The notes beneath the pieces are model-generated. The model searched no databases. It saw nothing but the letters and a program-made list of their open reading frames with translations, and was not told where the DNA came from. DNA of 64,000 nucleotides from Pelagibacterium lentulum (GTDB taxonomy: Bacteria; Pseudomonadota; Alphaproteobacteria; Rhizobiales; Devosiaceae). Where the stretch lies: positions 124,001 through 188,000 of the forward strand of contig NZ_RZMW01000008.1 of assembly GCF_003992625.1 (NCBI RefSeq). The letters are read 5' to 3'. Below are positions 43,907 through 56,069 of this stretch, one piece after another (the stretch's first letter is position 1; each line of letters opens with the position of its first letter). Both the position numbers and the translations under genes were made by a program.

Positions 43907-45589
43907 TCAAACCTTGTGTACGAACACTTTAACAATTGGCCGCCGCCCCCAGACCGCATTGGTCTCCGACCTGACTGCGCGCCGAACAGCTTCGGCAAAC
44001 CGCGCCGTATCGGTACGCCGCTTCTCAGGGAAGCTCTTTATTGCCCCATGCGCGGCAGAATGAATAACATCACTCAATGGGTCGTCATCTTCCTCAAGTT
44101 CAGGGATGCCGTCCAGATCAAATACGGGGCCTGAGACGATCTGCCCCTTCCCGTTGACGGCCAGCGACACCACGACAAGACCACCAAATGCCAGCTTGCG
44201 ACGATCGCGCACGCGGCTTTCCTCTGGTGTGCAAAGAATGTTGCCATCGAGATAAAGGATGCCGGTCGGCACCTCGGACGGGTAGTGGGCCGGTTCGGGG
44301 AATAGGCGCACCATGTCGCCGTTGCGTGCCGAATAGGCGGTTTTGATGCCGTTTTCGCGTCCCAGTTTGGCATGCGCTTCAAGATGCATCGGCTCGCCAT
44401 GGACAGGCACCAGCAGGCTGGGCTTGACCCAATCGTAAAGCTTGACAAGTTCGTGCCGACGCGGATGACCCGATACGTGTACCATCTCTTCGCGGCCTGT
44501 GATCAATTCCACGCCACGGTCAACAAGCTGGTTCTGAATGTCGATGACGGCCTTTTCGTTGCCCGGAATGGACCACGAAGAAAAGATCACCCTGTCGCCC
44601 GGCGAAAGGTCAATGACCGGATGATTGCCAGCCGCAATGCGGGCCATGGCTGCGCGGGACTCGCCCTGGCTACCGGTACATATCAGAACCGTCTTTTCGC
44701 GCGGGAGATAGCCGTAGGCATCCTGATCGAGAAAATCGGGGATGCCCTCCATAAGCCCGAGCTCGCGCGCAATGCCGGCAACACGATGCACGGCCCGGCC
44801 GGCAGCAACGACTTCCCTACCCGCCTTTTTTGCAGCGCGGGCCACCGAAATCATGCGTCCCAGATTGGACGCAAAAATCGTGACGGCAACGCGATACGGC
44901 GCTTCGGAAATCAGCCGGTCGAGATTTACGGCCACCTCGGCCTCCGAAGGGCTCTCGCCGTCCTTCATGGCATTGGTGCTGTCGCAGATCAGAGCGAGCG
45001 GCTTGCCTTCTGCCCCGATGGCCTTGAGACGTTCGATATCGGTATGCGGTGTACCAACCGGGCCAGGATCGAGCTTCCAGTCGCCGGTATGCAGCACGCG
45101 ACCCGCTGGCGTATCGATTAGCAGCGCGCAGCTTTCAGGGATCGAATGAGACATGTCGATAGCTTCAACGTGGAACGGGCCGACGTCGAATGGCTTGCCC
45201 GATTGGAAGATTTTGACCTCGACATCTTCCTCGATGGCATTTGAGAGCCGCTTGGCCTTGAGCATGGCGGCCGCAAAAGGCGTTGCATAAACCGGGGCGT
45301 CAAAGCCAGGCCAGAGATCGAGAACCGCGCCGTAATGATCTTCGTGGGCGTGGGTTAGCACCAGCCCCACGACACCGTCGGCCTCTTCTTCAAGAAAGCG
45401 CGGATCGGGCATGATCAGTTCGATACCGGGTAGATCGGGGCCGCCGAAGGTCACGCCGCAATCGACTACAAGCCACTTGCGGTCATTCTCCGGGCCAAAG
45501 CCGTATAGGCCCATATTCTTGCCGATTTCGCCAACGCCGCCGAGCGGCACGAAGACGAGTTCATCGCCGCCGCGTTTATTTCTTGCCAT
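43907..45589 (-). CDS. rnj: Ribonuclease J
   Basis: A 560-residue metallo-beta-lactamase/beta-CASP nuclease. The zinc motif HAHEDH is at residues 80-85 and the later ligand segments HTGDWKLDPGP and HVSGHPRRHEL are intact. RNase J has endonuclease and 5'-3' exonuclease activity and trims rRNA and mRNA in alphaproteobacteria. It is followed by the DUF1467 gene and preceded by birA after 72 bases with a hairpin. Confidence 0.94.
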   Translation of the reverse strand: MARNKRGGDELVFVPLGGVGEIGKNMGLYGFGPENDRKWLVVDCGVTFGGPDLPGIELIMPDPRFLEEEADGVVGLVLTHAHEDHYGAVLDLWPGFDAPVYATPFAAAMLKAKRLSNAIEEDVEVKIFQSGKPFDVGPFHVEAIDMSHSIPESCALLIDTPAGRVLHTGDWKLDPGPVGTPHTDIERLKAIGAEGKPLALICDSTNAMKDGESPSEAEVAVNLDRLISEAPYRVAVTIFASNLGRMISVARAAKKAGREVVAAGRAVHRVAGIARELGLMEGIPDFLDQDAYGYLPREKTVLICTGSQGESRAAMARIAAGNHPVIDLSPGDRVIFSSWSIPGNEKAVIDIQNQLVDRGVELITGREEMVHVSGHPRRHELVKLYDWVKPSLLVPVHGEPMHLEAHAKLGRENGIKTAYSARNGDMVRLFPEPAHYPSEVPTGILYLDGNILCTPEESRVRDRRKLAFGGLVVVSLAVNGKGQIVSGPVFDLDGIPELEEDDDPLSDVIHSAAHGAIKSFPEKRRTDTARFAEAVRRAVRSETNAVWGRRPIVKVFVHKV

Positions 45590-45600
45590 AAGCCAATTAT

Positions 45601-45628
45601 GCCCGTGTGACGGAAAAGCCGTCCGGGC
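45601..45628 (-). terminator. Hairpin between birA and rnj
   Basis: Nested stems GCCCG/CGGGC and GACGG/CCGTC lie just before rnj. On the minus strand they are followed by ATAATT, a poor T-run, so it may be a weak terminator or a leader hairpin of rnj. Confidence 0.35.
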
Positions 45629-45661
45629 ACCCTCTCTTCTTCACATTTCACTCGCCGGAAT

Positions 45662-46498
45662 TCAGGCCTTAAGGCTTGCAGTCGTGCCAAAATGCACATC
45701 GCCCGCTGCAATCGCGGTTCTGTGCCCTTCTGCGTCCCGCACAATAAGGCGCCCGGCATCATCAATCGTTTCAAAGACGCCGCGAATGACGTCGGAGTTC
45801 CGCTTTACTGCCACCTCGGTCCCGATCCCGGTGGCAAATTCGCGCCAGCCCGCGAGAATTTCCCGTGTGCCAGCGCCGTTGTTCCAAAGGGCATAACACT
45901 CCACCCAGTGTTCGGCCAGTGCTTCAAAAACCGCTTGGGCATCCAGTGCGCCATTGAATGCGCTCAGTGCCGTTGCCGGATAGGGCAGACCAGCGGGTGC
46001 AGCAACGACATTGACGCCAAAGCCGATCACGATCGCCTTGCTGCCGTCAAACCGCGGCTGAACTTCGAGCAGAATACCAGCGAGCTTGGCACCATCAGCC
46101 AGAATGTCGTTTGGCCATTTGAGCGCAATGCGGACCGGCCCTTCTTGCGAGACGCCATCGGCACCATCAAGACCGCTCCTGGTTCGCATTTGAGGCACTA
46201 ATTGATTGAGTGCACGGTTGAGCGCCACCCCCGCAACAAAGCCCAGCGTTGCCAGATGGTGCGCCTCGGCTTCAGGGGCAATCATCAGGCTAGCGGCCAG
46301 ATTGCCATAAGGGCTTTCCCATTGACGACCGCGACGCCCCCTGCCCTCGGTCTGCTGTAGTGCGACATACCAGATGTTGGGCGCATCGCCGGCAGCAGCG
46401 GCTTTCATTGCCTCGGCATTGGTCGATCCAATAGAGTCAAAGCCGATTACCCTGTAACCGGCTTTGCTTGCATTTGGACCGAGCGGAAAGGCAACCAC
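45662..46498 (-). CDS. birA: Biotin--[acetyl-CoA carboxylase] ligase
   Basis: A 278-residue biotin protein ligase that activates biotin with ATP and attaches it to the carboxylase carrier protein. The biotinyl-AMP segment GRGRRGRQW and the KWPNDI segment are intact. There is no N-terminal DNA-binding domain, so it is a plain ligase and not the E. coli type repressor. I place the start at the GTG at 46498, one base after the nuoN stop; an upstream TTG at 46531 inside nuoN is possible but lacks a ribosome binding site. It looks like the last member attached to the nuo transcript. Confidence 0.9.
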   Translation of the reverse strand: MVAFPLGPNASKAGYRVIGFDSIGSTNAEAMKAAAAGDAPNIWYVALQQTEGRGRRGRQWESPYGNLAASLMIAPEAEAHHLATLGFVAGVALNRALNQLVPQMRTRSGLDGADGVSQEGPVRIALKWPNDILADGAKLAGILLEVQPRFDGSKAIVIGFGVNVVAAPAGLPYPATALSAFNGALDAQAVFEALAEHWVECYALWNNGAGTREILAGWREFATGIGTEVAVKRNSDVIRGVFETIDDAGRLIVRDAEGHRTAIAAGDVHFGTTASLKA

Positions 46499-46499
46499 G

Positions 46500-47945
46500 T
46501 TAGAAAAGGCTTCCCGCAGCGTTATGAGCAAGTTGGGCCAAGGGTGCGCCTACAGTGAAATAGTAGGACAGGACCAGAAAGCCGGTCAGCGCCATCACGA
46601 AACGCAACTCGATTGCCGGCGTCGCGTAGGAGTTTACCGGCTCGTCGAAATACATGACCTTGACGACGCGCAGATAATAGAACGCGCTGACCGCACTGGC
46701 CAACATGCCGATCACAGCGAGGATAAACAGACGCGCTTCGATGGCAGCCAGAAATACATGCCACTTGGCAAAGAACCCGGCCAGCGGCGGAAGTCCTATC
46801 AACGAAAACATGAACATGGCGATCATGGCCGCGACGAAAGGCCGATTCTGTGAGAGTCCGGCAAGATCGTCAATGTTCTCGACGTAACCGTCTTCGTTCT
46901 TGAGTGCCAGAATGCAGGCGAAAAGGCCAATCGTCATGGTGAGGTAAACAGCCATGTAGATTGCAACGCCTTCAACACCGACAAGATTGCCTGCAGAAAG
47001 CCCCACAAGCGCAAAGCCAACGTGACCGATCGAGGAAAAAGCAATAAGGCGCTTGAGATTGCGTTGGCCAATAGCTGCAAAGGCGGCAAGGACCATTGAT
47101 GCAATGGAGATGAAGATAATGACCTGCTGCCAGTCGCGCGCAATCGGCTCGAAGGCGTCGAACACGATGCGAATGAGCAGTGCCATCGCCGCGACCTTGG
47201 GCGCGGAAGCGAAAAAGGCCGTTACTGGTGTCGGAGCACCCTCGTAAACGTCCGGCGTCCACATATGGAACGGCACAGCCGAAATCTTGAAGGCAAGGCC
47301 TGCGAGCAGGAAGACAAGGCCGAAGATGATACCGACGTTGCGCTCGCCCAGTGCCACGGCCTGCGCAATCTGGTCGAGTTGAGTATGGCCGGTAAAGCCG
47401 TAAACCAGAGAGGCACCATAGAGCAACATGCCTGAGGACAACGCGCCGAGTACGAAATATTTCAGCCCGGCTTCGGTAGCCTTGGCACTGTCACGGCGGA
47501 AGGCTGCAAGCACGTAAAGCGAAAGCGATTGCAACTCGAGGCCTACATAGAGGCTCATCAGGTCGTTGGCCGAAACCATCATCAGCATGCCAAGCGTGGC
47601 AAGGACGATCAGGACGGGATATTCGAACTTATTGAGGCCTTTATCGGCTGCTGTCGAAACGGTGAGGATCAGCGCAAAGACTGAACCTGCGATGATGAGC
47701 ACCTTCATGAAGCGTGCAAAACCATCATTGATGAAACCGCCGGCAAAGATGGTGCCTTCGGTACCGCCGAAAACGATCAGAACGCCTACCGCGATGAGTA
47801 CGCCAATTGCGATGCCGGAAATGCTGGGAGCAATTTCCTTTTTCGCAAAGACGCCGATCATGAGCAGTGCCATCGCACAGACGGCCAGCAGCATCTCAGG
47901 GTAAGCGGGCGCCAGTGAGGCGAAACCGGCAAATTCGGAAACCAT
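46500..47945 (-). CDS. nuoN: NADH-quinone oxidoreductase subunit N
   Basis: A 481-residue antiporter-like membrane subunit of complex I with about 14 spans, belonging to the proton-pumping arm together with NuoL and NuoM. It is the last nuo gene of the operon. I chose the ATG at 47945: a perfect AGGAGGTGA sits 2 bases upstream, while the GTG two codons earlier is itself part of that ribosome binding site. Confidence 0.95.
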   Translation of the reverse strand: MVSEFAGFASLAPAYPEMLLAVCAMALLMIGVFAKKEIAPSISGIAIGVLIAVGVLIVFGGTEGTIFAGGFINDGFARFMKVLIIAGSVFALILTVSTAADKGLNKFEYPVLIVLATLGMLMMVSANDLMSLYVGLELQSLSLYVLAAFRRDSAKATEAGLKYFVLGALSSGMLLYGASLVYGFTGHTQLDQIAQAVALGERNVGIIFGLVFLLAGLAFKISAVPFHMWTPDVYEGAPTPVTAFFASAPKVAAMALLIRIVFDAFEPIARDWQQVIIFISIASMVLAAFAAIGQRNLKRLIAFSSIGHVGFALVGLSAGNLVGVEGVAIYMAVYLTMTIGLFACILALKNEDGYVENIDDLAGLSQNRPFVAAMIAMFMFSLIGLPPLAGFFAKWHVFLAAIEARLFILAVIGMLASAVSAFYYLRVVKVMYFDEPVNSYATPAIELRFVMALTGFLVLSYYFTVGAPLAQLAHNAAGSLF

Positions 47946-47947
47946 AT

Positions 47948-47956
47948 TCACCTCCT
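47948..47956 (-). promoter_or_regulatory. Ribosome binding site of nuoN
   Basis: AGGAGGTGA on the minus strand is a perfect match to the 16S anti-Shine-Dalgarno end. It overlaps the nuoM stop codon and decides the nuoN start in favour of the ATG at 47945 over the GTG at 47951. Confidence 0.75.
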
Positions 47957-49457
47957 ATTGCACTGCGCCGGCAAGGCCGCTTGCGGCGGCGTACTGGTCA
48001 ACCAGCGCCTGTACCGAAACAGCCGTCGCATCGAGCAGCGGTGCGGGGTAGAAGCCAAAGAAAATCGTCAGAATGATCAGTGGCACGATCGTAAGCATTT
48101 CGCGAGCGTTGAGATCGAGAATGCCTTTGAGGCTTTCCTTCTCAAGACCGCCAAAAATCACCTGGCGATAGAGCCACAACGCATAACATGCCGACAGGAT
48201 CACGCCGGTCGTCGCAAGGATCGCAAACCACGTATTGACCTGAAAGATCGCAAGCAGCGTCAGGAATTCGCCGACAAATCCCGACGTTCCGGGCAGACCG
48301 ACATTGGCCATGGTGAAGACCATAAAGGCGAAGGCATATCTGGGCATACGTTCGACAAGGCCGCCATAGGCCGCGATGTCACGGGTGTGCATGCGGTCAT
48401 AGATGACGCCGACCGAGAGAAACAGCGCGCCGGAGACGATACCGTGCGAAATCATCTGGAAGATCGCGCCCTGTACGCCATAAACGTTGCCGGTGAAGAT
48501 GCCCATGGTCACAAAGCCCATGTGCGCGACCGAAGAATAGGCGATCAGCTTTTTGATATCCGTCTGAACGAGTGCCACCAGCGACGTGATGATGATGGCA
48601 GCGACTGAGAGCACGAAGACAAAATCGGCGAAAAAGACCGAAGCGTCCGGGAACATTGGCAACGAGAACCGCAGGAAGCCATAGCCGCCCATCTTCAAGA
48701 GGATTGCGGCAAGGATGACTGAACCGGCAGTCGGGGCCTCCACGTGGGCTTCGGGTAGCCAACGGTGGAACGGCCACATGGGCATCTTGACGGCGAGCGA
48801 AGCGAAGAACGCCAGCCACAGCCATATCTGCATGCTTTCCGGAAACTCGACCTGCAAGAGCCGCGAGATGTCCAGCGTACCGGCATACCAGTACATTGCC
48901 ATGATCGCGAGCAGCATCAGGACCGAGCCAACGAAAGTATAGAAGAAAAACTTGTAGCTCGCCTGAATGCGCTTCTTGCCGCCCCAGATACCGATGATGA
49001 GGAACATCGGGATCAGGCTGCCTTCAAAGAAGACATAGAACATGGCCAGATCGAGCGTTGCGAAAACACCGATCATCAATGTTTCGAGCACGAGGAACAA
49101 CACCATGTATTCGCGCACGCGGAAGCTGATCGACTCCCAGCTTGCAAGAATACACATGGGCATCAAAAGCCCTGTCAGCACAATGAACAGGATCGATATC
49201 CCGTCAACACCCATGCGATATCCGATGACATCGCCCACCCAAGGGTAGTTCTGGACGAACTGGAACTCGGCGGTATCGGGATCGAACATGCCCCACATGA
49301 CCAGCGTAAACAGGAAGGTAACCGTCGTGGTCGCCAGCGCGATACGCTTGATGTTGAGCACGGCGACGTCGTCGCGCCCCGGGGTCAGCAGAATGAAGAA
49401 GGCTCCGACCAGCGGCAGAAATGTAACGATGGTCAGAATGTTGTTATTGAGGATCAT
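47955..49457 (-). CDS. nuoM: NADH-quinone oxidoreductase subunit M
   Basis: A 500-residue antiporter-like subunit of the complex I membrane arm. Segments such as [19 protein letters not shown] and [12 protein letters not shown], which carry conserved pumping lysines and histidines, are present. Its start overlaps nuoL by four bases (ATGA). Confidence 0.96.
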   Translation of the reverse strand: MILNNNILTIVTFLPLVGAFFILLTPGRDDVAVLNIKRIALATTTVTFLFTLVMWGMFDPDTAEFQFVQNYPWVGDVIGYRMGVDGISILFIVLTGLLMPMCILASWESISFRVREYMVLFLVLETLMIGVFATLDLAMFYVFFEGSLIPMFLIIGIWGGKKRIQASYKFFFYTFVGSVLMLLAIMAMYWYAGTLDISRLLQVEFPESMQIWLWLAFFASLAVKMPMWPFHRWLPEAHVEAPTAGSVILAAILLKMGGYGFLRFSLPMFPDASVFFADFVFVLSVAAIIITSLVALVQTDIKKLIAYSSVAHMGFVTMGIFTGNVYGVQGAIFQMISHGIVSGALFLSVGVIYDRMHTRDIAAYGGLVERMPRYAFAFMVFTMANVGLPGTSGFVGEFLTLLAIFQVNTWFAILATTGVILSACYALWLYRQVIFGGLEKESLKGILDLNAREMLTIVPLIILTIFFGFYPAPLLDATAVSVQALVDQYAAASGLAGAVQ

Positions 49458-51412
49458 CCCAAAAGTCCCCCGGCGGCGATTGCCCAGGTTATGAGCGCAG
49501 CCACGCCGATCAGCATTGCAAAGGCGTAGTGATAGAGGTAGCCCGACTGGAGCTTGACCACCTGTGCGGTGACCTGCTTGACCCGGCGGCCAAGCCCTTC
49601 GACCACCGTTTGATCAATGAACCAGTCGTCAAAGCCCTTCCACAATGCGTTTCCAAGCCAGCGGGCCGGACGCACGAAGATGTGGTGATAAAGCTCGTCG
49701 AAATACCACTTGTTCAAAAGGAATTTGTAGAGGTGCGGATGCTCTGCGGCCAGTTGCTTGGGGGTCTCGGGGCTCCTGATATAAAAATACCAGGCACCGA
49801 CGAAACCGGCGAGCATAGCAACAGTGGCAGACCACTTTACCCAGGTAGGGACGTAGTGCGCCGCATCGATAATCGCCGCATCCACAACGATCGAACCGTG
49901 GAAGAAGTGCTCAACATGCTCTGCATGGCCGAAGAAGACATCGTAGAAGATGACGCCCGAGAGCACCGCGCCGACCGCCAGCACATAGAGCGGGATCAGC
50001 ATGACATTGGGGCTTTCATGCGCGTGATCGAACGTATGATGATCTGCGCGGGTCTTGCCGTGGAATGTCAGGTGAATCAGCCGCCATGAATAGAAGCTGG
50101 TGAAGAGCGCCGCCACGACCAGAAGCCAGAAGGACAGTGTGCCTGCCGGGCCGCCGAAAGCGTAAGCTGCTTCGATGATGGCATCCTTTGAAAAGAATCC
50201 TGCGAACCCGAACATTGTGCCGGGAATGCCCACACCGGTCAGCGCGAGCGTGCCGATGATCATCATCCAGTAGGTCAGCGGAACCTTCTTGGCGATGCCG
50301 CCCATGTTGCGCATGTCCTGCTCGTGGTGCATGGCATGAATGACCGAGCCCGCGCCAAGGAACAACAGTGCTTTAAAGAAGGCATGCGTGAACAGGTGGA
50401 ATATGCCCGCGGAATATGCGCCTACCCCAAGTGCGACGAACATGTAGCCGAGCTGCGAACAGGTCGAATAGGCGATAACGCGCTTGATGTCGTTCTGAAC
50501 CAGACCGACTGTTGCAGCAAAGAACGCCGTAATCGCGCCAATATATATAACGACGAGCGTTGCCGTCTCGCTCATTTCAAACATGGGCGAGAGACGCGCG
50601 ACCATGAATACGCCGGCTGTCACCATTGTTGCGGCATGAATGAGCGCGGAAACCGGCGTTGGGCCTTCCATGGCATCCGGCAACCAGGTGTGGAGCAGGA
50701 ACTGGGCAGACTTGCCCATCGCACCCATAAAGAGCAGTAGGCAGATGACCGTCATGGCATCGAACTCGGCGCCAAGGAACGGAATTGTCATGCCTTCAGC
50801 GCCCGACAGCACGGCAAAGGTCTCGTCAAAACCGAGCGTTCCAAACAGGAAGAACGTGCCGAAAATACCTAGCGCGAAGCCAAAATCACCAACGCGGTTG
50901 ACGACGAACGCCTTCATCGCCGCTGCATTGGCCGAAGGCTTTTTGTACCAGAAACCAATAAGCAGATATGATGCCAGGCCCACGCCTTCCCAACCAAAGA
51001 ACATCTGCAGGAAGTTATCGGCCGTCACCAGCATCAGCATTGCAAAGGTGAAGAGCGAGAGATAGGCAAAGAACCGCGCGCGATGCGGATCCTCGTGCAT
51101 ATAGCCGATCGAATAGAGGTGAACCAGGCTCGAAACCGTGTTGACGACGACCAGCATGATTGCAGTCAGCGTATCGACACGCAGCACCCAGCGCAGATCG
51201 AGATCGCCAGAATTGATCCAGCGCATGACCTCGACCTGATAGGCCTCGGCATTGCCAAGGAAGAACGGGATGAAGACGGCCCAAGAGAGCAGCGCCGAAA
51301 TCATCAGCAGTGCCGTTGTAAGGATTTCGGCTGGCTTGTGGCCAATAACGCGGCCGAAAAAGCCCGCGACCAGCGCCCCGATCAGGGGCAGAAAGACAAT
51401 AGCCTGAATCAT
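49454..51412 (-). CDS. nuoL: NADH-quinone oxidoreductase subunit L
   Basis: A 652-residue distal proton-pumping subunit of complex I. The antiporter core contains [20 protein letters not shown] and [13 protein letters not shown] segments. The C-terminal part should form the long lateral helix and a final span. It lies six bases after nuoK. Confidence 0.96.
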   Translation of the reverse strand: MIQAIVFLPLIGALVAGFFGRVIGHKPAEILTTALLMISALLSWAVFIPFFLGNAEAYQVEVMRWINSGDLDLRWVLRVDTLTAIMLVVVNTVSSLVHLYSIGYMHEDPHRARFFAYLSLFTFAMLMLVTADNFLQMFFGWEGVGLASYLLIGFWYKKPSANAAAMKAFVVNRVGDFGFALGIFGTFFLFGTLGFDETFAVLSGAEGMTIPFLGAEFDAMTVICLLLFMGAMGKSAQFLLHTWLPDAMEGPTPVSALIHAATMVTAGVFMVARLSPMFEMSETATLVVIYIGAITAFFAATVGLVQNDIKRVIAYSTCSQLGYMFVALGVGAYSAGIFHLFTHAFFKALLFLGAGSVIHAMHHEQDMRNMGGIAKKVPLTYWMMIIGTLALTGVGIPGTMFGFAGFFSKDAIIEAAYAFGGPAGTLSFWLLVVAALFTSFYSWRLIHLTFHGKTRADHHTFDHAHESPNVMLIPLYVLAVGAVLSGVIFYDVFFGHAEHVEHFFHGSIVVDAAIIDAAHYVPTWVKWSATVAMLAGFVGAWYFYIRSPETPKQLAAEHPHLYKFLLNKWYFDELYHHIFVRPARWLGNALWKGFDDWFIDQTVVEGLGRRVKQVTAQVVKLQSGYLYHYAFAMLIGVAALITWAIAAGGLLG

Positions 51413-51418
51413 TGCCCC

Positions 51419-51733
51419 TTAGCCCTTCATCATATTGACGTCATCGACCGCGATCGATCCGCGGTTGCGGAAAAAGATCACGAGGATCGCCAGCCCGATT
51501 GCTGCCTCAGCCGCCGCAACGGTGAGGATCAGCAAGGCGAATACTTGCCCCACGAGGTCCTGCAGGTGCGCGGAAAACGCAACGAAATTGATATTGACCG
51601 CAAGAAGGATCAATTCGACCGACATCAGAATGATGATGATGTTCTTCCGGTTGAGGAAGATCCCAAACACCCCGATGGTGAACAGTATGGCTGCGACGGT
51701 CAGGAAATGACCGAGCCCGATAACTGGTGTCAT
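51419..51733 (-). CDS. nuoK: NADH-quinone oxidoreductase subunit K
   Basis: A 104-residue three-span membrane subunit. The conserved glutamates of the family lie in [11 protein letters not shown] and in the AAEAAIGLA segment. Two ATG codons stand side by side (51736 and 51733). I prefer 51733 because the AAGGGGG ribosome binding site is then six bases away rather than three. Confidence 0.94.
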   Translation of the reverse strand: MTPVIGLGHFLTVAAILFTIGVFGIFLNRKNIIIILMSVELILLAVNINFVAFSAHLQDLVGQVFALLILTVAAAEAAIGLAILVIFFRNRGSIAVDDVNMMKG

Positions 51734-51744
51734 CATATGCCCCC

Positions 51745-52353
51745 TTACAAACCCTTCCCGCTCTCAACCTTCACGACTTCCACGCCAGTAGCCTTGTTGC
51801 GTGCAGTCTGCTTTGCGACGTCCTGGCGCTTGACATTGGGCTTGTGGCGAAGGGTCAGGACGATGGCCCCGATCATCGCGACAAGCAGGATCAGTCCGCT
51901 AGCCTGGAACAGATAGATGTAGCGAGTGTAGAGCACCAAGCCCAAAGCGCGGGTATTCTCGATTCCCCCATCGATTGGCAAGGCTCCGCTTCCCGCAGCT
52001 TCCGGTACCAGATAGGCAGCGCCAGCAACAAGTAGCAATTCAAGCAGCAAGATGATCCCGATCAGGGCGCCCACTGGCATATATTGCAGCATGCCCCTGC
52101 GCAATTCGCCGAAATCGACGTCCAACATCATTACGACGAACAGGAACAGCACCGCGACAGCGCCGACATAGACCACGATCAGAATAAGCGCGAGGAACTC
52201 AGCGCCCGCCAGCATGAATATCCCTGCGGCGTTGACGAAAGCAAGGATCAGAAACAACACCGAATGGACTGGATTGCGCGATGCAATAACCATCAGTGCC
52301 GACGCGATCACAATCGTCGAGAACAGGTAAAAGAAAAAGAGCGGTAACGTCAC
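51745..52353 (-). CDS. nuoJ: NADH-quinone oxidoreductase subunit J
   Basis: A 202-residue membrane subunit with five predicted spans and the family segment [15 protein letters not shown]. It starts with GTG, with an AGGAG element eight bases upstream, nine bases after nuoI. The C-terminal 40 residues are hydrophilic. Confidence 0.94.
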   Translation of the reverse strand: MTLPLFFFYLFSTIVIASALMVIASRNPVHSVLFLILAFVNAAGIFMLAGAEFLALILIVVYVGAVAVLFLFVVMMLDVDFGELRRGMLQYMPVGALIGIILLLELLLVAGAAYLVPEAAGSGALPIDGGIENTRALGLVLYTRYIYLFQASGLILLVAMIGAIVLTLRHKPNVKRQDVAKQTARNKATGVEVVKVESGKGL

Positions 52354-52362
52354 ATCGGGCTC

Positions 52363-52851
52363 CTAGCGATACGGCGCGTCGAGCGCGATGTTTTGGGCCA
52401 ACTCACGCTCCCAGCGGTCGCCATTAGCCAGAAGACGCTCCTTGGAGAAGTAGAGTTCTTCGCGCGTCTCGGTTGCAAATTCAAAGTTCGGCCCTTCTAC
52501 GATTGCATCAACCGGACAGGCCTCCTGACAGAAGCCGCAATAGATGCATTTGACCATGTCGATGTCATAGCGAAGCGTGCGGCGCGTGCCATCGTTCTGG
52601 CGCGGGCCCGCTTCGATGGTGATTGCCTGAGCCGGGCAAATGGCTTCACAGAGCTTACACGCAATGCAGCGTTCTTCGCCGTTGGGATAGCGGCGCAAGG
52701 CGTGCTCGCCGCGAAAGCGCGGGCTTATGGCACCCTTTTCAAAGGGATAGTTGATGGTTGGCTTTGGCGCGAAGAAATAGCGCATTGCCAAAAAGAAGGT
52801 CGAAACGAATTCTCTAAGGAGAAGCGCGTCGAGAAACCTCAATGCCTGCAT
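52363..52851 (-). CDS. nuoI: NADH-quinone oxidoreductase subunit I
   Basis: A 162-residue ferredoxin-like subunit of the peripheral arm. Two [4Fe-4S] motifs are visible, [12 protein letters not shown] and [12 protein letters not shown], which hold clusters N6a and N6b just before the quinone site. It lies 11 bases after nuoH. Confidence 0.96.
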   Translation of the reverse strand: MQALRFLDALLLREFVSTFFLAMRYFFAPKPTINYPFEKGAISPRFRGEHALRRYPNGEERCIACKLCEAICPAQAITIEAGPRQNDGTRRTLRYDIDMVKCIYCGFCQEACPVDAIVEGPNFEFATETREELYFSKERLLANGDRWERELAQNIALDAPYR

Positions 52852-52862
52852 GATTGTTCTCC

Positions 52863-53960
52863 TTATGCCATGCCGCCATGCCAGCCCCAGCCCGTAAGCT
52901 GGAGAACGGCAGCAACAGCAACGACCATGAACAGTGAGATCGGCAGGAACACTTTCCAGCCAAGACGCATCAACTGGTCATAGCGATACCGGGGGACGAA
53001 AGCCTTGACCATGGCAAACATGAAAAAGACCAGCGAAAGTTTCAGAACGAACCAGACTGCACCTGGAATCCAGGTGAAGGGCGGCAGATCGATCGGCGCG
53101 CTCCATCCACCGAGGAACAGGATGGTGGTCAGGGCGCACATCAGGATAATCGCGACATACTCGCCCAGCATGAACATCATGTAGGGAGTGGAGCCATATT
53201 CAACCATGAAGCCAGCAACCAGTTCAGATTCCGCCTCCGGCAGATCGAATGGCGGCCGGTTGGTTTCAGCCAATGCCGAGATGAAGAAGATCACGAACAT
53301 CGGGAAGAGTGGCAGCCAGAACCAGTTCAGGAATGTCAGCCAGGGCACGCCCAGAGCATGGGCCAGCCCCATTTCCTGCTGCGCAATCACGATATGGGTG
53401 AGGTTGAGCGATCCGACGCACAGCAGAACGGTAATGATCACAAAGCCGATCGATACTTCATAGGACACCATCTGCGCGGCAGAACGCAGCGCGCCAAGGA
53501 ACGGGTACTTCGAGTTCGATGCCCAGCCGCCCATGATGATGCCATAAACGCCAAGCGAGGAAATCGCGAAGATATAGAGAATGCCGACATTGATATCGGC
53601 AAGCACCCAGCCTTCGGCAACAGGAACAACGGCCCAAGCCGACAGTGCCAGAAGCACAGTGACCAGCGGCGCGAGAAGAAACACGGCCTTGTCTGCACCT
53701 GCCGGGATGACAGGTTCCTTAAAGACGAACTTCAACAGATCGGCAAAGCTCTGAAACAGGCCGAACGCGCCTACCACGTTTGGGCCGCGCCGGATCTGGA
53801 CGGCAGCCCAGATCTTACGGTCCGCCAACAGGACATAAGCTGTAAAGACCAGCAGCGTGACCAGCAGCAGAAGCGCCTTCCAAACAAAACCAATCATCGT
53901 GCCCAATCCGAAGATCGGGGCTCCGAAGAGGTAATCGAGCGCGAACAAAATCGAATCCAT
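52863..53960 (-). CDS. nuoH: NADH-quinone oxidoreductase subunit H
   Basis: A 365-residue membrane subunit that connects the peripheral arm to the pumps and lines the quinone channel. Diagnostic segments are [15 protein letters not shown] and [15 protein letters not shown]. Eight or so spans are visible. It begins nine bases after nuoG. Confidence 0.96.
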   Translation of the reverse strand: MDSILFALDYLFGAPIFGLGTMIGFVWKALLLLVTLLVFTAYVLLADRKIWAAVQIRRGPNVVGAFGLFQSFADLLKFVFKEPVIPAGADKAVFLLAPLVTVLLALSAWAVVPVAEGWVLADINVGILYIFAISSLGVYGIIMGGWASNSKYPFLGALRSAAQMVSYEVSIGFVIITVLLCVGSLNLTHIVIAQQEMGLAHALGVPWLTFLNWFWLPLFPMFVIFFISALAETNRPPFDLPEAESELVAGFMVEYGSTPYMMFMLGEYVAIILMCALTTILFLGGWSAPIDLPPFTWIPGAVWFVLKLSLVFFMFAMVKAFVPRYRYDQLMRLGWKVFLPISLFMVVAVAAVLQLTGWGWHGGMA

Positions 53961-53969
53961 ATCGCTGCC

Positions 53970-56063
53970 TTACTCTGCTGCCTGCTTTAGGCCCGCCATG
54001 AGCTGCGAGCACTCGGCCATCACGGCCGATGCCCGCGCAATCGGGTTTGTGAGATAGAAATCGCTGACCGGAGAGACCAGCGCATAATTTTTCTTAGCCG
54101 CTGCGGCATTTGCCAGCTTGCCAACATCATCGCCATTGCCTGCTGCAATCGCATCGAGCCGGGCCAGATGCGGGAATTCGCCGTAAAGCGACGCACGCAG
54201 AGCGGTAAGCGAGTCGAATGGCAGGGTCTGGCCGAGAACGCCAGACAATGCGCGCAGAATGGCCCAGTCTTCCTTGGCCTCGCCCGGAGCAAAAATTGCG
54301 CGGGTGGTCATCTGGACCCGGCCTTCGGTGTTGACGTAGGTTGCGGACTTTTCCGTGTAGGCCGCTGCGGGCAAAATGATATCGGCGCGATGCGCACCGG
54401 CATCACCATGAGTGCCGATATAGACAACCTTGGTATCGCCCAAGGCGCCCATATCGATTTCATCGGCACCGAGAAGGAACAGAACATCAAGCTTGCCGCT
54501 TCCGGCCGCCTTGACCATTCCCGCTGTATCCAGGCCGCCGCGACCCGGCACGAAGCCGATGTCGAGCGCGCCGACGCGGGCCGCCGCATTGTGCAATACG
54601 GAAAAACCGTTCCAGTCCTTGGCAACCGCGCCGTTGGTCTTGGCGACTTCAGCGGCCAGTGCCAGCACGTCCTTGCCCGAGGCGCCAGTTACCGCGCCTT
54701 CACCAACAATAACGATCGGCTTTTTGGCTTTCTTGAGGACCTTGGCAAACGCGCCCTTGCCTGAGGCAATTTCTGCCAAGGTATCGATACCCGCGCCAAG
54801 ATGGGTGTAGTCGTAAGTCAGGTCGGCGGCGTGGCCGATCACGCCGATTTCGACATTGCCAGTACGCCATGCCTTGCGGATACGCGCGTTTAGAACGGCA
54901 GCTTCCTTGCGTGGATTTGTGCCGACAAGCAGGATGGCATCGGCTTCTTCGATCCCGGCAATGGTGGGATTGAAGATATAGGATGCCCTGCCCTTTTTCG
55001 GATCGAGCGCCGAGCCAGCCGGACGCGCATCGATATTGGCCGAGCCGAGCGCCGTCATAAGCTGCTTGAGCGCATATATTTCCTCAACACCGGCCAGATC
55101 ACCCGCGATAGCGCCAATACGTGCGCCCTCGGACGTGTTGACGAGCGCCGCAACAGCGGCAAAGGCTTCGGCCCAGCTTGCGGCCTGAAGCTTTTTGCCC
55201 TTCTTCACATAGGGCCGGTCAAGACGTTGCGTGCGCAGTCCATCCCAAATGAAACGGGTTTTATCGGAAATCCATTCCTCATTCACGCCCTCATGGACAC
55301 GCGGGAGTATGCGCATAACTTCCTTGCCGCGGGCGTCAACGCGAATGGAGGACCCAACGCCATCCATAACGTCGATGGATTCTGTCTTGGAAAGCTCCCA
55401 CGGACGCGCCTGGAAAGCGTAGGGCTTGGAGGTCAGCGCGCCGACCGGGCAGAGGTCGATGACATTGCCCTGCAACTCGCTGGTCATGGAGCGTTCGAGA
55501 TAGGAGGTAATTTCGGCGTCTTCACCACGACCGATCAAGCCAAGCTCGGAGACACCAGCAACTTCGGTGGTGAAGCGAACGCAGCGCGTGCAGTGGATGC
55601 AGCGGTTCATTATGGTTTTGACAAGCGGGCCGATATGCTTGTTCTCGACCGCGCGCTTGTTCTCCCAATAGCGGGATGTATCCACACCGTAGGCCATCGC
55701 CTGGTCCTGCAGATCGCACTCGCCGCCCTGATCGCAGATCGGGCAATCGAGCGGATGGTTGATGAGCAGGAACTCCATCACACCTTCGCGGGCCTTCTTG
55801 ACCATCGGCGTATTGGTGAACATTTCGGGCGCTTCGCCATTGGGACCAGGACGCAAATCCCGGACGCTCATCGCGCAGCTCGCTTGCGGCTTTGGCGGTC
55901 CGCCCTTAACCTCGACGAGGCACATGCGGCAGTTGCCGGCAACCGACAGACGCTCGTGATAGCAGAAGCGCGGAATTTCCGCGCCTGCCGCTTCAGCAGC
56001 CTGCATCAGCGTGAAGTGATCGGGAACCTCGATCAGTTCGCCATCGACCTTGATTTGCGCCAT
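53970..56063 (-). CDS. nuoG: NADH-quinone oxidoreductase subunit G
   Basis: A 697-residue iron-sulfur subunit. The N-terminal [2Fe-2S] region contains [15 protein letters not shown], followed by the [12 protein letters not shown] segment and a [4Fe-4S] region with [10 protein letters not shown]. The rest is a molybdopterin-oxidoreductase-like domain without cofactor. The length fits rhizobial NuoG. It starts six bases after nuoF. Confidence 0.96.
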   Translation of the reverse strand: MAQIKVDGELIEVPDHFTLMQAAEAAGAEIPRFCYHERLSVAGNCRMCLVEVKGGPPKPQASCAMSVRDLRPGPNGEAPEMFTNTPMVKKAREGVMEFLLINHPLDCPICDQGGECDLQDQAMAYGVDTSRYWENKRAVENKHIGPLVKTIMNRCIHCTRCVRFTTEVAGVSELGLIGRGEDAEITSYLERSMTSELQGNVIDLCPVGALTSKPYAFQARPWELSKTESIDVMDGVGSSIRVDARGKEVMRILPRVHEGVNEEWISDKTRFIWDGLRTQRLDRPYVKKGKKLQAASWAEAFAAVAALVNTSEGARIGAIAGDLAGVEEIYALKQLMTALGSANIDARPAGSALDPKKGRASYIFNPTIAGIEEADAILLVGTNPRKEAAVLNARIRKAWRTGNVEIGVIGHAADLTYDYTHLGAGIDTLAEIASGKGAFAKVLKKAKKPIVIVGEGAVTGASGKDVLALAAEVAKTNGAVAKDWNGFSVLHNAAARVGALDIGFVPGRGGLDTAGMVKAAGSGKLDVLFLLGADEIDMGALGDTKVVYIGTHGDAGAHRADIILPAAAYTEKSATYVNTEGRVQMTTRAIFAPGEAKEDWAILRALSGVLGQTLPFDSLTALRASLYGEFPHLARLDAIAAGNGDDVGKLANAAAAKKNYALVSPVSDFYLTNPIARASAVMAECSQLMAGLKQAAE

Positions 56064-56069
56064 AGTCTC